From: Phytoactinopolyspora halophila
Lineage (GTDB): Bacteria > Actinomycetota > Actinomycetes > Jiangellales > Jiangellaceae
DNA length: 64,000 nt
Assembly (NCBI RefSeq): GCF_003287285.1
Contig: NZ_QMIG01000003.1
Span: forward strand, 186,001-250,000
Direction of reading: 5' to 3'
Below are positions 17,367 to 26,762 of this stretch, one piece after another (position 1 is the stretch's first letter; each line of letters starts with the position of its first letter). The translations under genes and the position numbers were made by a program. Under the pieces are notes generated by a model. That model was not told the DNA's origin and made no database searches. It worked only from the letters and a program-made list of their open reading frames with translations.

Positions 17367-17542
17367 AGGTGGCTGCACCGTGCATGGCGTTCAACCAGGC
17401 ACCGAGTGACCGCTTCCGGCATGCGGAACGGCGTCGTGGGCGTTTCGCCACTGCACCGAGGAGACTCCCTGCCGTCATGCGACTGTGAGAAAGGCTCAGG
17501 TCTGTCCAGCGCGGGATGGTGGCGAAACGGCGGGCAATCGGT

Positions 17543-17628
17543 GGTGGAGCGGCGGGTCTCGATGGTCGAGCGGGTGGACGTCGGCGGTGGAGCGGCGGGT
17601 CTCGGCGGTGGAGCGGGTGGACGTCGGC
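17543..17628 (+). repeat. Tandem 43-bp repeat, two units
   Basis: Units 17543-17585 and 17586-17628 begin GGTGGAGCGGCGGGTCTCG and end GGGTGGACGTCGGC, with three differences. Each unit is itself built from two GGT-C/G-GAGCGG half repeats. It lies about 170 bp upstream of the ROK gene. Confidence 0.7.
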
Positions 17629-17798
17629 GGCGGAACGCGGGCCTCGGGGGTATCGGCGAAGCCCGTCCGGCTATCAGCACGCGTGCCATCCGGACACGCT
17701 GGGGCCCGCTCCACCGGGACGCCAGGTTCACCCGGGCCACGGAAGGTACGCTGTCAACAGCACTTTGCCGGAAAGAAGATTTCCATTATGGAGTCTAC

Positions 17799-18965
17799 GT
17801 GTCTCGACGACCAGGTACCCCGAGTTTGCTCCGTTCGATCAACGATCGCAACGCGCTCGAGTTGCTGTTGCACGACGGGCCTCTCACCCGCGTCGAGCTG
17901 AGCAAGCGTACGGGCCTGTCCAAGGTGACCGCCTCGCAGCTACTGTCCCGCCTGCAAGAACGTGACCTGGTGGAGGTTGTGGGTACTCGCTCGGCTCGGC
18001 GCGGGCCGAGCGCCGAGTTGTATGCCATCCGGCCCGACTGCTCGTACAGCATCGGAATCGAGATGGATCCCCACCATGTCCGGGCGTCGCTCGCCGATAT
18101 CACCGGCGCCGTCGTCAGTCACGTGGAACGCGAGGTGGAAGGAACCGGCGATCCGAAACAGCTGATCCACGACACCGCCGCTGACGTCGCCTCGCAGGGT
18201 GAGATCGAGCTGACGAAGGTCGACGAGGTCGTCATCGGCATGCCGGGGGTCGTCGATCCTGTGAGCGGTGACATCGAGCTCTCGTTCGATCTGCCGGGCT
18301 GGCACCGGGGGCTGCGGCACACCCTGGCCGCCGACCTCGGTGCCCGGGTGTCTTTCGAGAACGACGTCAATCTCGCCGCGTCCGCGGAACGAGCCGAGGG
18401 CGCGGGCCGCGATGTGGACAACATGGTGCTGCTGTGGGTCGGCCGGGGCGTCGGCTTGGCGATCGTTCTCGGCGGTGACGTGCATCACGGGGCCACCGGC
18501 GCGGCAGGCGAGATCGGCTACCTCCCGGTGCCCGGCGTGCCCTCGCCGGCCAACATCGAACGTCCGGCGCAAGGGGCACTTCAAGCCCTGGTCGGTGCCA
18601 GTGCGGTGCTGGAGCTCTCGCGCGAACACGGCATCGTCGCCGATGGTGCGCCCCAGGCCGTCCGGGCGGCGCTCGCTGGTGGTGCGGCTGCCGAGGGCTT
18701 CCTGCGCGAGCTGGCCGACCGGGTGGCACTGGGCTTGGCGGCCGTCTGCGCGGTCGTCGATCCCGCGGTGGTGGTCGTTGCCGGCGAGACGGGTGCTGCC
18801 GGTGGTGACGAGCTCTGTGCGCGGATCGCCGACGCCGTGCCGCACATCGCGCCGGTGCATCCGAAGGTCGTCCCCACGGGGATCGACGACTCGCCCATCC
18901 TGCGGGGCGCCGTTCTGGCGGCCGTGGACAAGGCGCGCCAGGCGATCATCATCTCGGCCGAGTAG
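17799..18965 (+). CDS. ROK-family transcriptional regulator (NagC/XylR type)
   Basis: Start GTG 17799 follows GGAG by five bases and gives 388 residues. The N-terminus is a winged helix (LELLLHDGPLTRVELSKRTG, then LSKVTASQLLSRLQE), followed by a ROK domain (IGIEMDPHHVRAS, GVVDPVSGDIELSF, NDVNLAASAERA, GVGLAIVLGGDVHHGATGAAGE). The zinc motif CxCGxxGCxE expected after GAAGEIGYLPVPG is absent, with PANIERPAQGALQA in its place. The downstream NagZ-like gene points to regulation of amino-sugar use. Confidence 0.9.
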   Translation: MSRRPGTPSLLRSINDRNALELLLHDGPLTRVELSKRTGLSKVTASQLLSRLQERDLVEVVGTRSARRGPSAELYAIRPDCSYSIGIEMDPHHVRASLADITGAVVSHVEREVEGTGDPKQLIHDTAADVASQGEIELTKVDEVVIGMPGVVDPVSGDIELSFDLPGWHRGLRHTLAADLGARVSFENDVNLAASAERAEGAGRDVDNMVLLWVGRGVGLAIVLGGDVHHGATGAAGEIGYLPVPGVPSPANIERPAQGALQALVGASAVLELSREHGIVADGAPQAVRAALAGGAAAEGFLRELADRVALGLAAVCAVVDPAVVVVAGETGAAGGDELCARIADAVPHIAPVHPKVVPTGIDDSPILRGAVLAAVDKARQAIIISAE

Positions 18966-19031
18966 CCGGCCGGCGCGGCGCACGGAATCACGGAGCGCGG
19001 AATCGCTGACGACGCGCATCGTCTACAATCT

Positions 19032-19056
19032 GGTAACTTACCTTACTATAGTTATC
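19032..19056. promoter_or_regulatory. AT-rich promoter with imperfect palindrome (candidate ROK operator)
   Basis: The 25-bp imperfect palindrome begins GGTAACT and ends AGTTATC (six of seven outer pairs match). It contains GGTAACTTACC and the -10-like TATAGT (19047-19052). It sits in a 60-bp AT-rich island between the ROK gene and the glycosidase gene, unlike the surrounding high-GC DNA. Confidence 0.45.
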
Positions 19057-19101
19057 TCTATTGATAATCCAGTTGCCTATAGTTGCCACCGGCCAAGGTT
19101 G

Positions 19102-20613
19102 ATGATGCGAAACCCTCCATATACCTCGCGCGAGCTGCGGACGCTCGCTCTCGGCACGATTTTCGCCGGCATCGACGGTCACCTCTCCCCTCCCCCGTGG
19201 CTGCACCGGTACGCCGCCGACGGGCTCGGTGGCGTCGTGCTGTTCGGCCGGAACATCCATCCTGACCATTCCGACGCCGGCGTTGCCCGGCTCACCGCCG
19301 CCATCCGCGAGGCAGGGCCGGACCTGCTCGTCGCGGTCGACGAGGAAGGCGGGGACATGACCCGCCTCGACGCCGCTTACGGATCACCCCTGCCCGGAAA
19401 CGCCGCGCTAGGCGTGCTGGACGAGCCAGCGCTGACCGAGCAGATCGCCGCCGAGCTGGCCGGGCGATTGCGTCGTTGCGGTGTTGACATCAACCTCGCG
19501 CCGGTCGCCGACGTCAACACCGAGGACGCGAACCCCGTCATCGGCGTTCGCTCGTTCGGCGCCGATCCCGAACTCGTCGCCCGGCATGTCGCCGCCTTCG
19601 TCACCGGCCAGCAGCGCCACGGAGTGGCCGCGACCGCGAAGCACTTTCCCGGGCACGGCGCGACGCGTGACGACAGCCACCTGACCATCCCGGTCCTGGA
19701 CATGGCAGACGAGGTCATCCGGAAAATCCAGCTTCCGCCGTTTCGCGCCGCTGTCGAAGCCGGCGCCGCGATGGTGATGACCGCGCACGTCCTCGTCTCC
19801 GCTCTCGACGAGTCCGGACCCGCGAGCCTGTCCCCGCCGATCGTCACCGGTCTGCTCCGGGACGAGCTGGGTCATCGCGGTGTCGTCATCACCGATGGGC
19901 TCGACATGGACGCGATGAGCCAGACCTACGGACATGCCGACGCGGCCGTGCGAGCGCTGGCCGCCGGTACCGACGCCCTGTGCATCGGCGGCGAAAGCAC
20001 GCGGCCCGAGCTGCTCGATCACATCGCGTCCGCCATCGTCGACGCGGTCGGCAACGGCCAGCTATCCGCCGAACGGCTCGTCGACGCGACGACCCGCATC
20101 GCCGGGTTACGGGAATGGTCGCGACGGGCGGCGCCGGCACCGGCGCCCGAGGACGCGGCGGTCGCAAACGGGTCGGCGGCCAGCGACGCGGCCCGTCGTG
20201 TCGTCACGGTTCAGGGTGACGTAGTGATCAGCGAGGCGCCGCTGGTACTGGAGCTGCACGATGCCCCGTCACCGGCCACCGGGGATGTCCCCTGGGGTAT
20301 CGGCCAGCCCCTCGCGGAACGCATGCCCGGCACGATCGTGGTGACCGTCCGCGAAGACGGCCCGGATGTCGGAACGGTACTCGCCGGACATCCGGACCGC
20401 GAGGTCGTCGTGAGTGTCCGCGGGACCCACCGGCACGGCTGGCAGCGGCGCGTGGTGCAGCAGGTGCGGCACCGATGCCCCGGCGTCCTCGTGGTCGATC
20501 ATGACGTCAGTGCGGCTCCGGGCGTGCTCGGGAACCGGTATGTACGCGCCTACGGCGCCTCGCGGGCCACGGCGGAGGCGGCGGCCGACGTCGTGACGGG
20601 CCGGCTGGCCTAG
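19102..20613 (+). CDS. Glycoside hydrolase family 3, beta-N-acetylhexosaminidase (NagZ-like)
   Basis: ATG 19102 (followed by a second ATG) gives 503 residues. The GH3 barrel carries VVLFGRNI, VAVDEEGGDMTRL, and the NagZ-type segment KHFPGHGATRDDSH with its Asp/His dyad (near residue 180). The nucleophile region ITDGLDMDAM follows. A smaller C-terminal domain of about 150 residues follows, longer than in minimal NagZ. No signal peptide is seen, so it is probably cytoplasmic, releasing GlcNAc from imported muropeptides or chito-oligosaccharides. A TTA codon occurs at residue 336. Confidence 0.92.
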   Translation: MMRNPPYTSRELRTLALGTIFAGIDGHLSPPPWLHRYAADGLGGVVLFGRNIHPDHSDAGVARLTAAIREAGPDLLVAVDEEGGDMTRLDAAYGSPLPGNAALGVLDEPALTEQIAAELAGRLRRCGVDINLAPVADVNTEDANPVIGVRSFGADPELVARHVAAFVTGQQRHGVAATAKHFPGHGATRDDSHLTIPVLDMADEVIRKIQLPPFRAAVEAGAAMVMTAHVLVSALDESGPASLSPPIVTGLLRDELGHRGVVITDGLDMDAMSQTYGHADAAVRALAAGTDALCIGGESTRPELLDHIASAIVDAVGNGQLSAERLVDATTRIAGLREWSRRAAPAPAPEDAAVANGSAASDAARRVVTVQGDVVISEAPLVLELHDAPSPATGDVPWGIGQPLAERMPGTIVVTVREDGPDVGTVLAGHPDREVVVSVRGTHRHGWQRRVVQQVRHRCPGVLVVDHDVSAAPGVLGNRYVRAYGASRATAEAAADVVTGRLA

Positions 20614-20617
20614 CGAC

Positions 20618-20663
20618 GAGCCACGTGGAGTCATGCCTGCGAGCCACGTGGCGTCATGCCTGG
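20618..20663 (+). repeat. Tandem 23-bp repeat with CCACGTGG
   Basis: Units 20618-20640 and 20641-20663 both read GAGCCACGTGG-A/C-GTCATGCCTG, with two differences. Each contains the 8-bp palindrome CCACGTGG. The second unit overlaps the last codons of the ceramidase-like gene. It lies between convergent genes. Confidence 0.65.
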
Positions 20664-21277
20664 CCGATGGCTGGCGCCAGCCGCCAAACCGCCACGGCGG
20701 CGAGAACGTGCCAGATCGCGTGGCCTTGCAGGAGGCTGTCCGGCTCGCACCACGGGCCGCCGGTACGCGAGAGCGTGCCGATGAGCGCGCCGGCGCCGAG
20801 GATCAGCATGGCGAGCAGGATGGTCTGGCGATGTTCCGGGCGGGCGCGCATCCGGAGCACGCTTGCCACCAGTGCCGCAGCGGCTACCACCGCTTCCAGC
20901 GGCGCGCTGTCAATACGGGTCGTTTCGGCGAGTGCCACGATCACCAGCGGTGGCAGGACCCACCACGCCGGTGAGAGCGGGCGGCCGCGCAGATCCGAGA
21001 CGGCGTCGGCGGCGACGAAGGCGAACAGCGCGATGAGCGGAAGGTCGTGCACGGGTTCCGCCCACGACGGCGCCGGTCCGTGAAACACGACGGACCCAGC
21101 CCCGGTGCCGATGGCCAGGACGGCGTAGATCGTGCGGCTCCGGTGGCTCGCCCGGCTGGCGAGCAGGATCGCCACGCCGGCGGCGACGAAGGCCAGGCTG
21201 GTGGTGGTGTTGGCGGCCTGGCCCAGGAAGCCGTCACCGAACGCCTCGCAGTCGGATTCCGCGGGACGATCAACCAT
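20654..21277 (-). CDS. Ceramidase-like integral membrane hydrolase (CREST superfamily)
   Basis: The 207-residue protein has about seven membrane segments and the conserved residues of the alkaline ceramidase/Per1-like CREST superfamily. The motif GSVVFHGPAPSWAEPVHDLP holds the Ser, His and Asp, and a C-terminal HAIWH carries the paired His. Family members are metal-dependent amidases or hydrolases acting on lipids. The start overlaps the TRAP permease stop by eight bases, so the two are translationally coupled. The substrate is unknown, and a role on the compound taken up by the transporter is speculation. Confidence 0.8.
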   Translation of the reverse strand: MVDRPAESDCEAFGDGFLGQAANTTTSLAFVAAGVAILLASRASHRSRTIYAVLAIGTGAGSVVFHGPAPSWAEPVHDLPLIALFAFVAADAVSDLRGRPLSPAWWVLPPLVIVALAETTRIDSAPLEAVVAAAALVASVLRMRARPEHRQTILLAMLILGAGALIGTLSRTGGPWCEPDSLLQGHAIWHVLAAVAVWRLAPAIGQA

Positions 21278-23237
21278 GTGGCTGACGGTACCCCCGCCGG
21301 GACTGCACGAACGCGATCGCGAGCATCACCACGAGGGCGGGCACGGCACTCACCCACTCGGGATAGACCAGGGCGATGCCGGAGGCGACGAGGAGGAGCC
21401 GCTCCACCGGATACGCCTCGCGTAGCAGGTAGCCGGTCAGTCCGGAGCTGACCGCAAGCAACCCGAGGAGGGCCGTGACCACCACCGGGATCAGCTCGCC
21501 GATGCTCGTGTCCTGCAGGAGCAAGGCGGGTTCGAGGATGAAGATGTACGGGATGATGAAACCGACGATGGCGATGCGCAGCGCCGTGACGCCGGTTTTG
21601 AGCGGATTCGAACCGGCGATCCCCGAGCCGGCATAGGCTGCGAGGCACACCGGCGGGGTGATATCCGCCAGGATGCCGAAGTAGAAGACGAACAGGTGTG
21701 CGGCGATCACCGGGACGTCGAACTCGTTGAGCAGGATCGGCGCCGCGATCGTCGCGGTGACCACGTAGTTCGCCGTGGTGGGCAGGCCCATGCCGAGGAG
21801 CAAGCAGGCCAGCATCGTGAAGATCAGCACCAGCGGGAACTGGCCGAACGCCAGATCGAGGATGCCGCCGGCGATCTTGCCGCCGAGACCGGTGGCGGTC
21901 ACGGTTCCGGCGACGATGCCGGCGGTCGCGCACGCTGCGATCACCGGCAGGGCCACCCGGGCACCGGCTTCCAGGAGCCCGACGATCGCGCGCGGCGAGA
22001 GCCGCGTCGACGACCGCGCGAAGCTCAGGACGAACGCCGCGGCAATCCCCCACAGCGCCGCATTCGCGGGCGTGCGCCCGCTGAGCAGCATCGTCACGAT
22101 GACGACGAGCGGCAGGAGGAGATCGAGACGCAGCAGCAAGCCGCGCCACGCGGGAAGCTCGCTGGCGTCCACACCGACGATCCCCCGCCGCTTCGCCTCG
22201 AAGTGGATGCCCATGAACAGGCCGGAGAAGTACAGCAGCGCGGGCAACAGCGCGAGGACGATGATCTCGCTGTAGGCCACACCCGTGTACTCCGCCATGA
22301 TGAACGCGGCCGCACCCATGACCGGCGGCATCAGCTGTCCCCCCGTGGACGCCGACGCCTCGGTGGCTGCCGCGAACGACGGCCGGAAACCGGCCCGCTT
22401 CATCATGGGGATGGTGAACGACCCCGACGCCACCGTGTTGGCCACGGAGCTGCCCGACACCATCCCCTGCGCGCCGCTCGCGACGATGGCCGCCTTCGCG
22501 GGACCGCCCGAATAGCGACCCGTGGCGCGGTAGGCGAGGTCGTTGAAGAAGCCGCCGATGTTCGTCTTGACCAGCAGCACCCCGAACAGCAGGAACAAGA
22601 AGATGAACGTCGACGACACCTGGATCGGCGTGCCGAAGACCGAGCGGCTGGTGAAGAAGGTCTCGACGGCGAACGCATCCCAGGTGTACCCGGCGTGCGG
22701 GAAGATCGGCATGTGCGGGCCGAAGATCCCGTAGAGGATGGCGATCGAGGCGATCACCACGATGGGCAGCCCGACGCAGCGCCGGGTGGCTTCGAGGACG
22801 AGCAAGATCCCGGCGACGGCGACGATGTGGTCGACGTCGGTGTACCCCAGGATCCGCACCTCCGCGCCGGTCAGCCGCTCGTAGTTGACGACGATGTAGA
22901 TGTTCGTCGCCAGTGCTGCCGCGGCGAGCAGCACGTCATACCACTGGATCCCCCGTCGGTTGCTCAGACTCGGCCGCACCGGGTAGAGCAGGAACACCAG
23001 GCCCATCGCGGCGCCGACATGCATGGCGCCTTGCACCAGGCTCGGGCGCGCTCCGTACAGCGCGGTGTACAGCTGAAAGACGGTGAGGGCGATGGCGAGC
23101 GGTCCCACGACCCACGCCCACGGCCCGAGGTCGATGCGGTATCGGCTCGCCGTGTCGTGTTTGCGCAAGACCTCGTGCGCGCGTTCGGTGGCCTCCCCCT
23201 GATCGGCCACCGTCGCCGTGTCGTGTGCGCTCACCAT
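21270..23237 (-). CDS. TRAP transporter fused permease (4TM/12TM, TAXI type)
   Basis: The 655-residue protein fuses the small DctQ-like and large DctM-like membrane subunits, as usual for TAXI-TRAP systems. A 110-residue N-terminal multi-helix part precedes the DctM part, with VSGSSVANTVASGSFTIPMM, EASASTGGQLMPPVMGAAAF and GMGLPTTANYVV motifs. TRAP systems import organic acids using an ion gradient. The gene starts 27 bp downstream of the TAXI lipoprotein gene and its stop overlaps the ceramidase-like gene. Confidence 0.95.
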   Translation of the reverse strand: MVSAHDTATVADQGEATERAHEVLRKHDTASRYRIDLGPWAWVVGPLAIALTVFQLYTALYGARPSLVQGAMHVGAAMGLVFLLYPVRPSLSNRRGIQWYDVLLAAAALATNIYIVVNYERLTGAEVRILGYTDVDHIVAVAGILLVLEATRRCVGLPIVVIASIAILYGIFGPHMPIFPHAGYTWDAFAVETFFTSRSVFGTPIQVSSTFIFLFLLFGVLLVKTNIGGFFNDLAYRATGRYSGGPAKAAIVASGAQGMVSGSSVANTVASGSFTIPMMKRAGFRPSFAAATEASASTGGQLMPPVMGAAAFIMAEYTGVAYSEIIVLALLPALLYFSGLFMGIHFEAKRRGIVGVDASELPAWRGLLLRLDLLLPLVVIVTMLLSGRTPANAALWGIAAAFVLSFARSSTRLSPRAIVGLLEAGARVALPVIAACATAGIVAGTVTATGLGGKIAGGILDLAFGQFPLVLIFTMLACLLLGMGLPTTANYVVTATIAAPILLNEFDVPVIAAHLFVFYFGILADITPPVCLAAYAGSGIAGSNPLKTGVTALRIAIVGFIIPYIFILEPALLLQDTSIGELIPVVVTALLGLLAVSSGLTGYLLREAYPVERLLLVASGIALVYPEWVSAVPALVVMLAIAFVQSRRGYRQPHG

Positions 23238-23264
23238 CGCCCCTTCTCGTTGCTGCCCGGGTGG

Positions 23265-24284
23265 CTAGAGCAGTCCCTGTTCCTCGAAGTACTGCTGCGC
23301 GCCGGGATGCAGCTCCAGATCACCCCGCCCGTTCAGGGCCTCCTCGACGGTGATTAGATCTCCCTGTGCGAGGGAGATGTCCCCGGCGTGTTCGTAGATC
23401 ACGCGGGTGAGCTCGTAGCCCAGCTCGGGACTGACCTGGGTCGTGGACGCCGCGACACCGGCGAACACGGACACCGTGCTCACGTCGCCGTCGTTAAAGT
23501 CGTAGGCGTCCTGCGGGATCGTGTACGCCTCGAAATCGGTCTCGGAGGCGATCGATTCGGCGATCGACTCCTCGATCGGAAGCAACTGCACGTCGTGCGT
23601 GGCGGCCAGCTCGTCGAGCGAGCCCGCCGGCACGCCCAGGATCTCGATCGACGCGTCGAGGTTGCCGTCCTGCAACCGCGAACGCGCGTCACCGAAGCTC
23701 TCCTCGAACGCCTCGTAATCGCCCTCTTCGATCCCGTGCGCGCTCAGGATCGCCTCGGCCACCGCCTGCGTGCCGCTTCCGGGCGGGCCCACCGAGATGC
23801 GCTGGCCTTCCAGATCCTCGATCGATTCGAAACCGCTGTCTTCGAGCGTGATGACCTGGGCGGCTTCCGGGTAGAGCTGGCCGAGCCAGCCGATGTTGTC
23901 GATGGCCATGCCCTCGAACTCTCCTGCCCCGGTCACGGCATCGATCGCGGTGTTGTTCTGGGTGAGGCCGATCTGCATCTCCCCCTGGAAGATCCGCCCC
24001 AGGTTGTCGACCGACGCGTCCGTCTCGATGGCGTTCACGGTCACGTCGTCGATGTGTTCTTCGAACAGGTTCGCGTACTCGGTGCCGAGCGGGAAGTACA
24101 CGCCGGCCGTGCCTCCCGTACCGAAGGTGAGGCTGGTGGTGAACTCCCCGTCCTGGCCCTCGGCCGCTTCGCCACCGTCGGCCTCGCCGTCACTCTCTCC
24201 ACCGTCGTCGTCACCGCACGCGGCCAAGGCCAGGGCCAGGGCACCCGTCAGCGCGAGGAGCTGGCTCCCACGCGTCGCTCTCAT
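23265..24284 (-). CDS. TAXI-family TRAP solute-binding lipoprotein (transport partner)
   Basis: The 339-residue protein has a signal peptide ending in the lipobox LAAC, an acidic Gly-rich linker, then a TAXI domain (LTFGTGGTAGVYFPLGTEYA, GLTQNNTAIDAV, ISVGPPGSGTQAVAEAIL). It is anchored outside the membrane and hands substrate to the permease, whose gene starts 27 bp downstream. TAXI proteins usually bind small organic acids such as glutamate or 2-oxoglutarate; the ligand here is not evident. Confidence 0.95.
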   Translation of the reverse strand: MRATRGSQLLALTGALALALAACGDDDGGESDGEADGGEAAEGQDGEFTTSLTFGTGGTAGVYFPLGTEYANLFEEHIDDVTVNAIETDASVDNLGRIFQGEMQIGLTQNNTAIDAVTGAGEFEGMAIDNIGWLGQLYPEAAQVITLEDSGFESIEDLEGQRISVGPPGSGTQAVAEAILSAHGIEEGDYEAFEESFGDARSRLQDGNLDASIEILGVPAGSLDELAATHDVQLLPIEESIAESIASETDFEAYTIPQDAYDFNDGDVSTVSVFAGVAASTTQVSPELGYELTRVIYEHAGDISLAQGDLITVEEALNGRGDLELHPGAQQYFEEQGLL

Positions 24285-24427
24285 CCATACGTCCTTTCTC
24301 GTGGGTCTGTTCCGGTCACATCCGCTGCGGCCGTGCGGGCGATCCCATCAACGCACGCGCGTGCGGGGAATGGGTGTTGAGGAGGTCTTGAGCTTCCGGA
24401 CGTGCGCGTCGGTGCACGTCCTCCGGC

Positions 24428-25381
24428 TCACGGTTTCGTCTCGCGGTAATAGCGCACGGCGCCGTCATGCAGATCGACGGGCTCGGTGAAGATCGCCCGC
24501 CGCTGGTCGAGACGCCCAGCTGCCCGGACGTGGCGGGCGATCTGCAAACGCTGGTCGAAGAGCACGCGCACGGCGTCGTATGCCAGTTGCGGCGCGGTCT
24601 CCTCCGCGGTGACCAGGTAGTTCGGCACCGCCATGGTCGCCACGCTGCCGGAGATGCCGTACGTTCCCTGGGGTACCACCGCGTGGCGGTAGACACCGTC
24701 GTACCGGGCGTTGACGTCGTCGACGTGCTCTTCCACCGGGACCAGCCGCACCGGCATCTCGTCCGCGAGCGTGGTCATGCCCGGCGTCGGCAACCCGCCC
24801 ACCCACACGAACGCGTCGATTTCGCCGCGCGAGAACGCCTCGATCGACGCGTCGATCCCGAGCGCGGCGTTGTCGAGCTCGTCCGGATCGATGTCGGCGA
24901 CGCGGAGCAGGCGCCGCGCGATGACGTCGGTCCCCGACCCCGGAGCGCCGAGCGACACGCGCAGGTCGCGCAGGTCCGCGAGCTCGTCGACGGCAGCGTC
25001 GCCGGGCACGACGACGTGGACGAACTCGTCGTACACCCGGGCCACCGCCTCGATCGGCATCGGCTCGTCGAACGGCGGCCGCCCGGCCACGGCGTCGACG
25101 GCGGTGTCGCCCTGGGTGAACCCCAGCAGGGCCTCCCCGGAGGCGACCCGCTCCAGGTTCTCCACCGACCCGTCGCTCTCCTCCACGACGACGGAGAGAT
25201 CGAGCTCGTCGGACATCGCCCCGGCCAGGTAGCGCCCGTAGTTGTAATACACCCCCGTGGTGCCGCCGCCGGTGATGACGTGCCGCTCGCCCGATCCCGG
25301 ATCGTCGCCGGTGCACGCGGCGATCAGCGCGATCGGCGGCGCGAGCACGAGTACGAGGAGCACCGTGGCCATGCGTGTCAT
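24428..25381 (-). CDS. TAXI-family solute-binding lipoprotein coupled to the histidine kinase
   Basis: This is a second TAXI protein of 317 residues with lipobox IAAC and the core HVITGGGTTGVYYNYGRYLA, GFTQGDTAVDAV and VSLGAPGSGTDVIARRLL. It is clearly divergent from the copy at 23265. The ATG overlaps the histidine kinase stop by four bases (ATGA). A 143-bp gap separates it from the downstream TAXI gene. The coupling suggests it reports ligand to the kinase rather than feeding the permease, as solute-binding proteins do in some tripartite sensory systems, but this is inference. Confidence 0.93.
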   Translation of the reverse strand: MTRMATVLLVLVLAPPIALIAACTGDDPGSGERHVITGGGTTGVYYNYGRYLAGAMSDELDLSVVVEESDGSVENLERVASGEALLGFTQGDTAVDAVAGRPPFDEPMPIEAVARVYDEFVHVVVPGDAAVDELADLRDLRVSLGAPGSGTDVIARRLLRVADIDPDELDNAALGIDASIEAFSRGEIDAFVWVGGLPTPGMTTLADEMPVRLVPVEEHVDDVNARYDGVYRHAVVPQGTYGISGSVATMAVPNYLVTAEETAPQLAYDAVRVLFDQRLQIARHVRAAGRLDQRRAIFTEPVDLHDGAVRYYRETKP

Positions 25382-26757
25382 GCCTGTTCCCCACTCGCCG
25401 GCATCCGCAGGGTGACGACCAACCCGCCGCTGTCGGCCGGGGCGACGCCGAGCGTGCCGCCGCAGGACGCCAGGAACTCCGTCGCGATGGCCAGGCCCAG
25501 CCCCGAGCCCGCGACCTCCTGGTGCGGGGAACCGCGCCAGAACCGTTCGTCGACGCGTGCCAGCTCGTCGCCGGGCAGGCCCGGCCCGTGATCACGCACC
25601 GCGATCTCGACCATCTCGTCCCCGTTCGTGACCGACACGTCCACCGACGAACGCGCTGGTGAGTACTTCACCGCATTGTCGAGCACGGCGTCGAACGCGC
25701 TCTCGATCACGATCTCGTCCACCATGCCCCACACCGCCGTATCGTCGTGCAGGCGCAATGCGACGTCGTGCTGTTCGGAGATCGGCTGCCAGGCGTCCAG
25801 ACGGCGCTCGACGAGGGCGCGCAGATCCACCGGCGACGTCTCCGGTTCCGAGTGCTGCCCCCGGGCAAGCATGAGCAGCGCATCCAGGATCCGGGTCATG
25901 CGCCTGCCCTCCTCGCGGGCGCGCTCCGCCTCGTCGGCCCACTCCTCCGGCACGCCCATCGCCAGATGCTCGATACGCAGCAGCAACGCGTTCAACGGGT
26001 TACGCAACTCGTGCGAGGCGTTGGAGACGAACTCCTGCTGCCGGTGGATCAGGTGCTCAACCTCCTCGGCCATGGCATTGAACATCGCGATCATGTGGCG
26101 CAGCTCCGGGGGCCCGGTGGTGTCGGAGATGCGTGCCTCCATGTGGCCGTGCCACATCTCCGTCATTGCCGAGTCGACCCGGCGGATCGGGCGCAGCACC
26201 CAGTTCGCCAGCCGGGACACCAGGAACAGGCTCGCCCCGATCGCCAGGAGACCGCCGAGGGCGAGCACGCCCCACTGCCGCAACACGTCGCGGGCGACGG
26301 CGTCCGTGCTCGACGACGTGACTACGGCACCGATCAAATCGCCCGCGTCGAAGATCGGCTCGGCCACCACGAGATCGTCGAACGTCCACGGCAGCACGCT
26401 CTGCGGCGCCTCGCTGCGCCGTCCGGCCAGGGCCGTCTGCACGACGCTCATGGCGTTGTCGTCGAGCGCGAGAGTGTTGAGCCCGCTGCTGACCCACATG
26501 TCACCGGCCCGGTCGAGCACGGCCGCCTCGATGCCGTAGACCTCCCGGTAGCGCTCCAGCTCGCCGTCGATCACCGTCGGATCGTCCGAGCGCAGCGCCT
26601 GCCGGGCGCTAGTCACGAGATACCCGGTGTCGTCCAGCCGATCGACGAACAGCTCCTGCTGCGCCGCCAGCGCCACGCTGCGACCGTACGCCACGCCCAG
26701 GACCGCGAACAGCGCGATCAGCGGGATGATGAAGACGACGATCAGACGTGCGCGCAC
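25378..26757 (-). CDS. Two-component sensor histidine kinase
   Basis: The 459-residue protein has a membrane segment at residues 5-28, an extracellular region of about 130 residues (DTGYLVTSARQAL...VVAEPIFDAGDLIGAVV) and a second membrane segment near residues 165-185. HAMP, the phosphoacceptor helix (SNASHELRNPLNAL, His249) and the ATPase domain follow, with N box LDNAVKYS and glycine-rich DHGPGLPGDE and GSGLGLAIA. It starts six bases after the response regulator stop. Its stop overlaps the TAXI gene start. Confidence 0.95.
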   Translation of the reverse strand: MRARLIVVFIIPLIALFAVLGVAYGRSVALAAQQELFVDRLDDTGYLVTSARQALRSDDPTVIDGELERYREVYGIEAAVLDRAGDMWVSSGLNTLALDDNAMSVVQTALAGRRSEAPQSVLPWTFDDLVVAEPIFDAGDLIGAVVTSSSTDAVARDVLRQWGVLALGGLLAIGASLFLVSRLANWVLRPIRRVDSAMTEMWHGHMEARISDTTGPPELRHMIAMFNAMAEEVEHLIHRQQEFVSNASHELRNPLNALLLRIEHLAMGVPEEWADEAERAREEGRRMTRILDALLMLARGQHSEPETSPVDLRALVERRLDAWQPISEQHDVALRLHDDTAVWGMVDEIVIESAFDAVLDNAVKYSPARSSVDVSVTNGDEMVEIAVRDHGPGLPGDELARVDERFWRGSPHQEVAGSGLGLAIATEFLASCGGTLGVAPADSGGLVVTLRMPASGEQA

Positions 26758-26762
26758 GCCGG

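Larger units (their letters stand above)
16912..17798. other. 887-bp repeat-rich non-coding gap
   Basis: Apart from the inverted repeat (17297-17366), the tandem repeat (17543-17628) and a TACGCT -10-like element near 17748, I see no gene with family resemblance. Long reading frames are out of phase with the downstream ROK gene or are repeat-derived. Confidence 0.55.

Noticed and set aside
17543-17628. CRISPR array
   Set aside because: Only two adjacent units with no spacers and no cas genes.
21696-23357. Long plus-strand frame opposite the TRAP permease
   Set aside because: Product is Arg/Asp/Gly-rich with no family resemblance; the minus-strand TRAP motifs are decisive.
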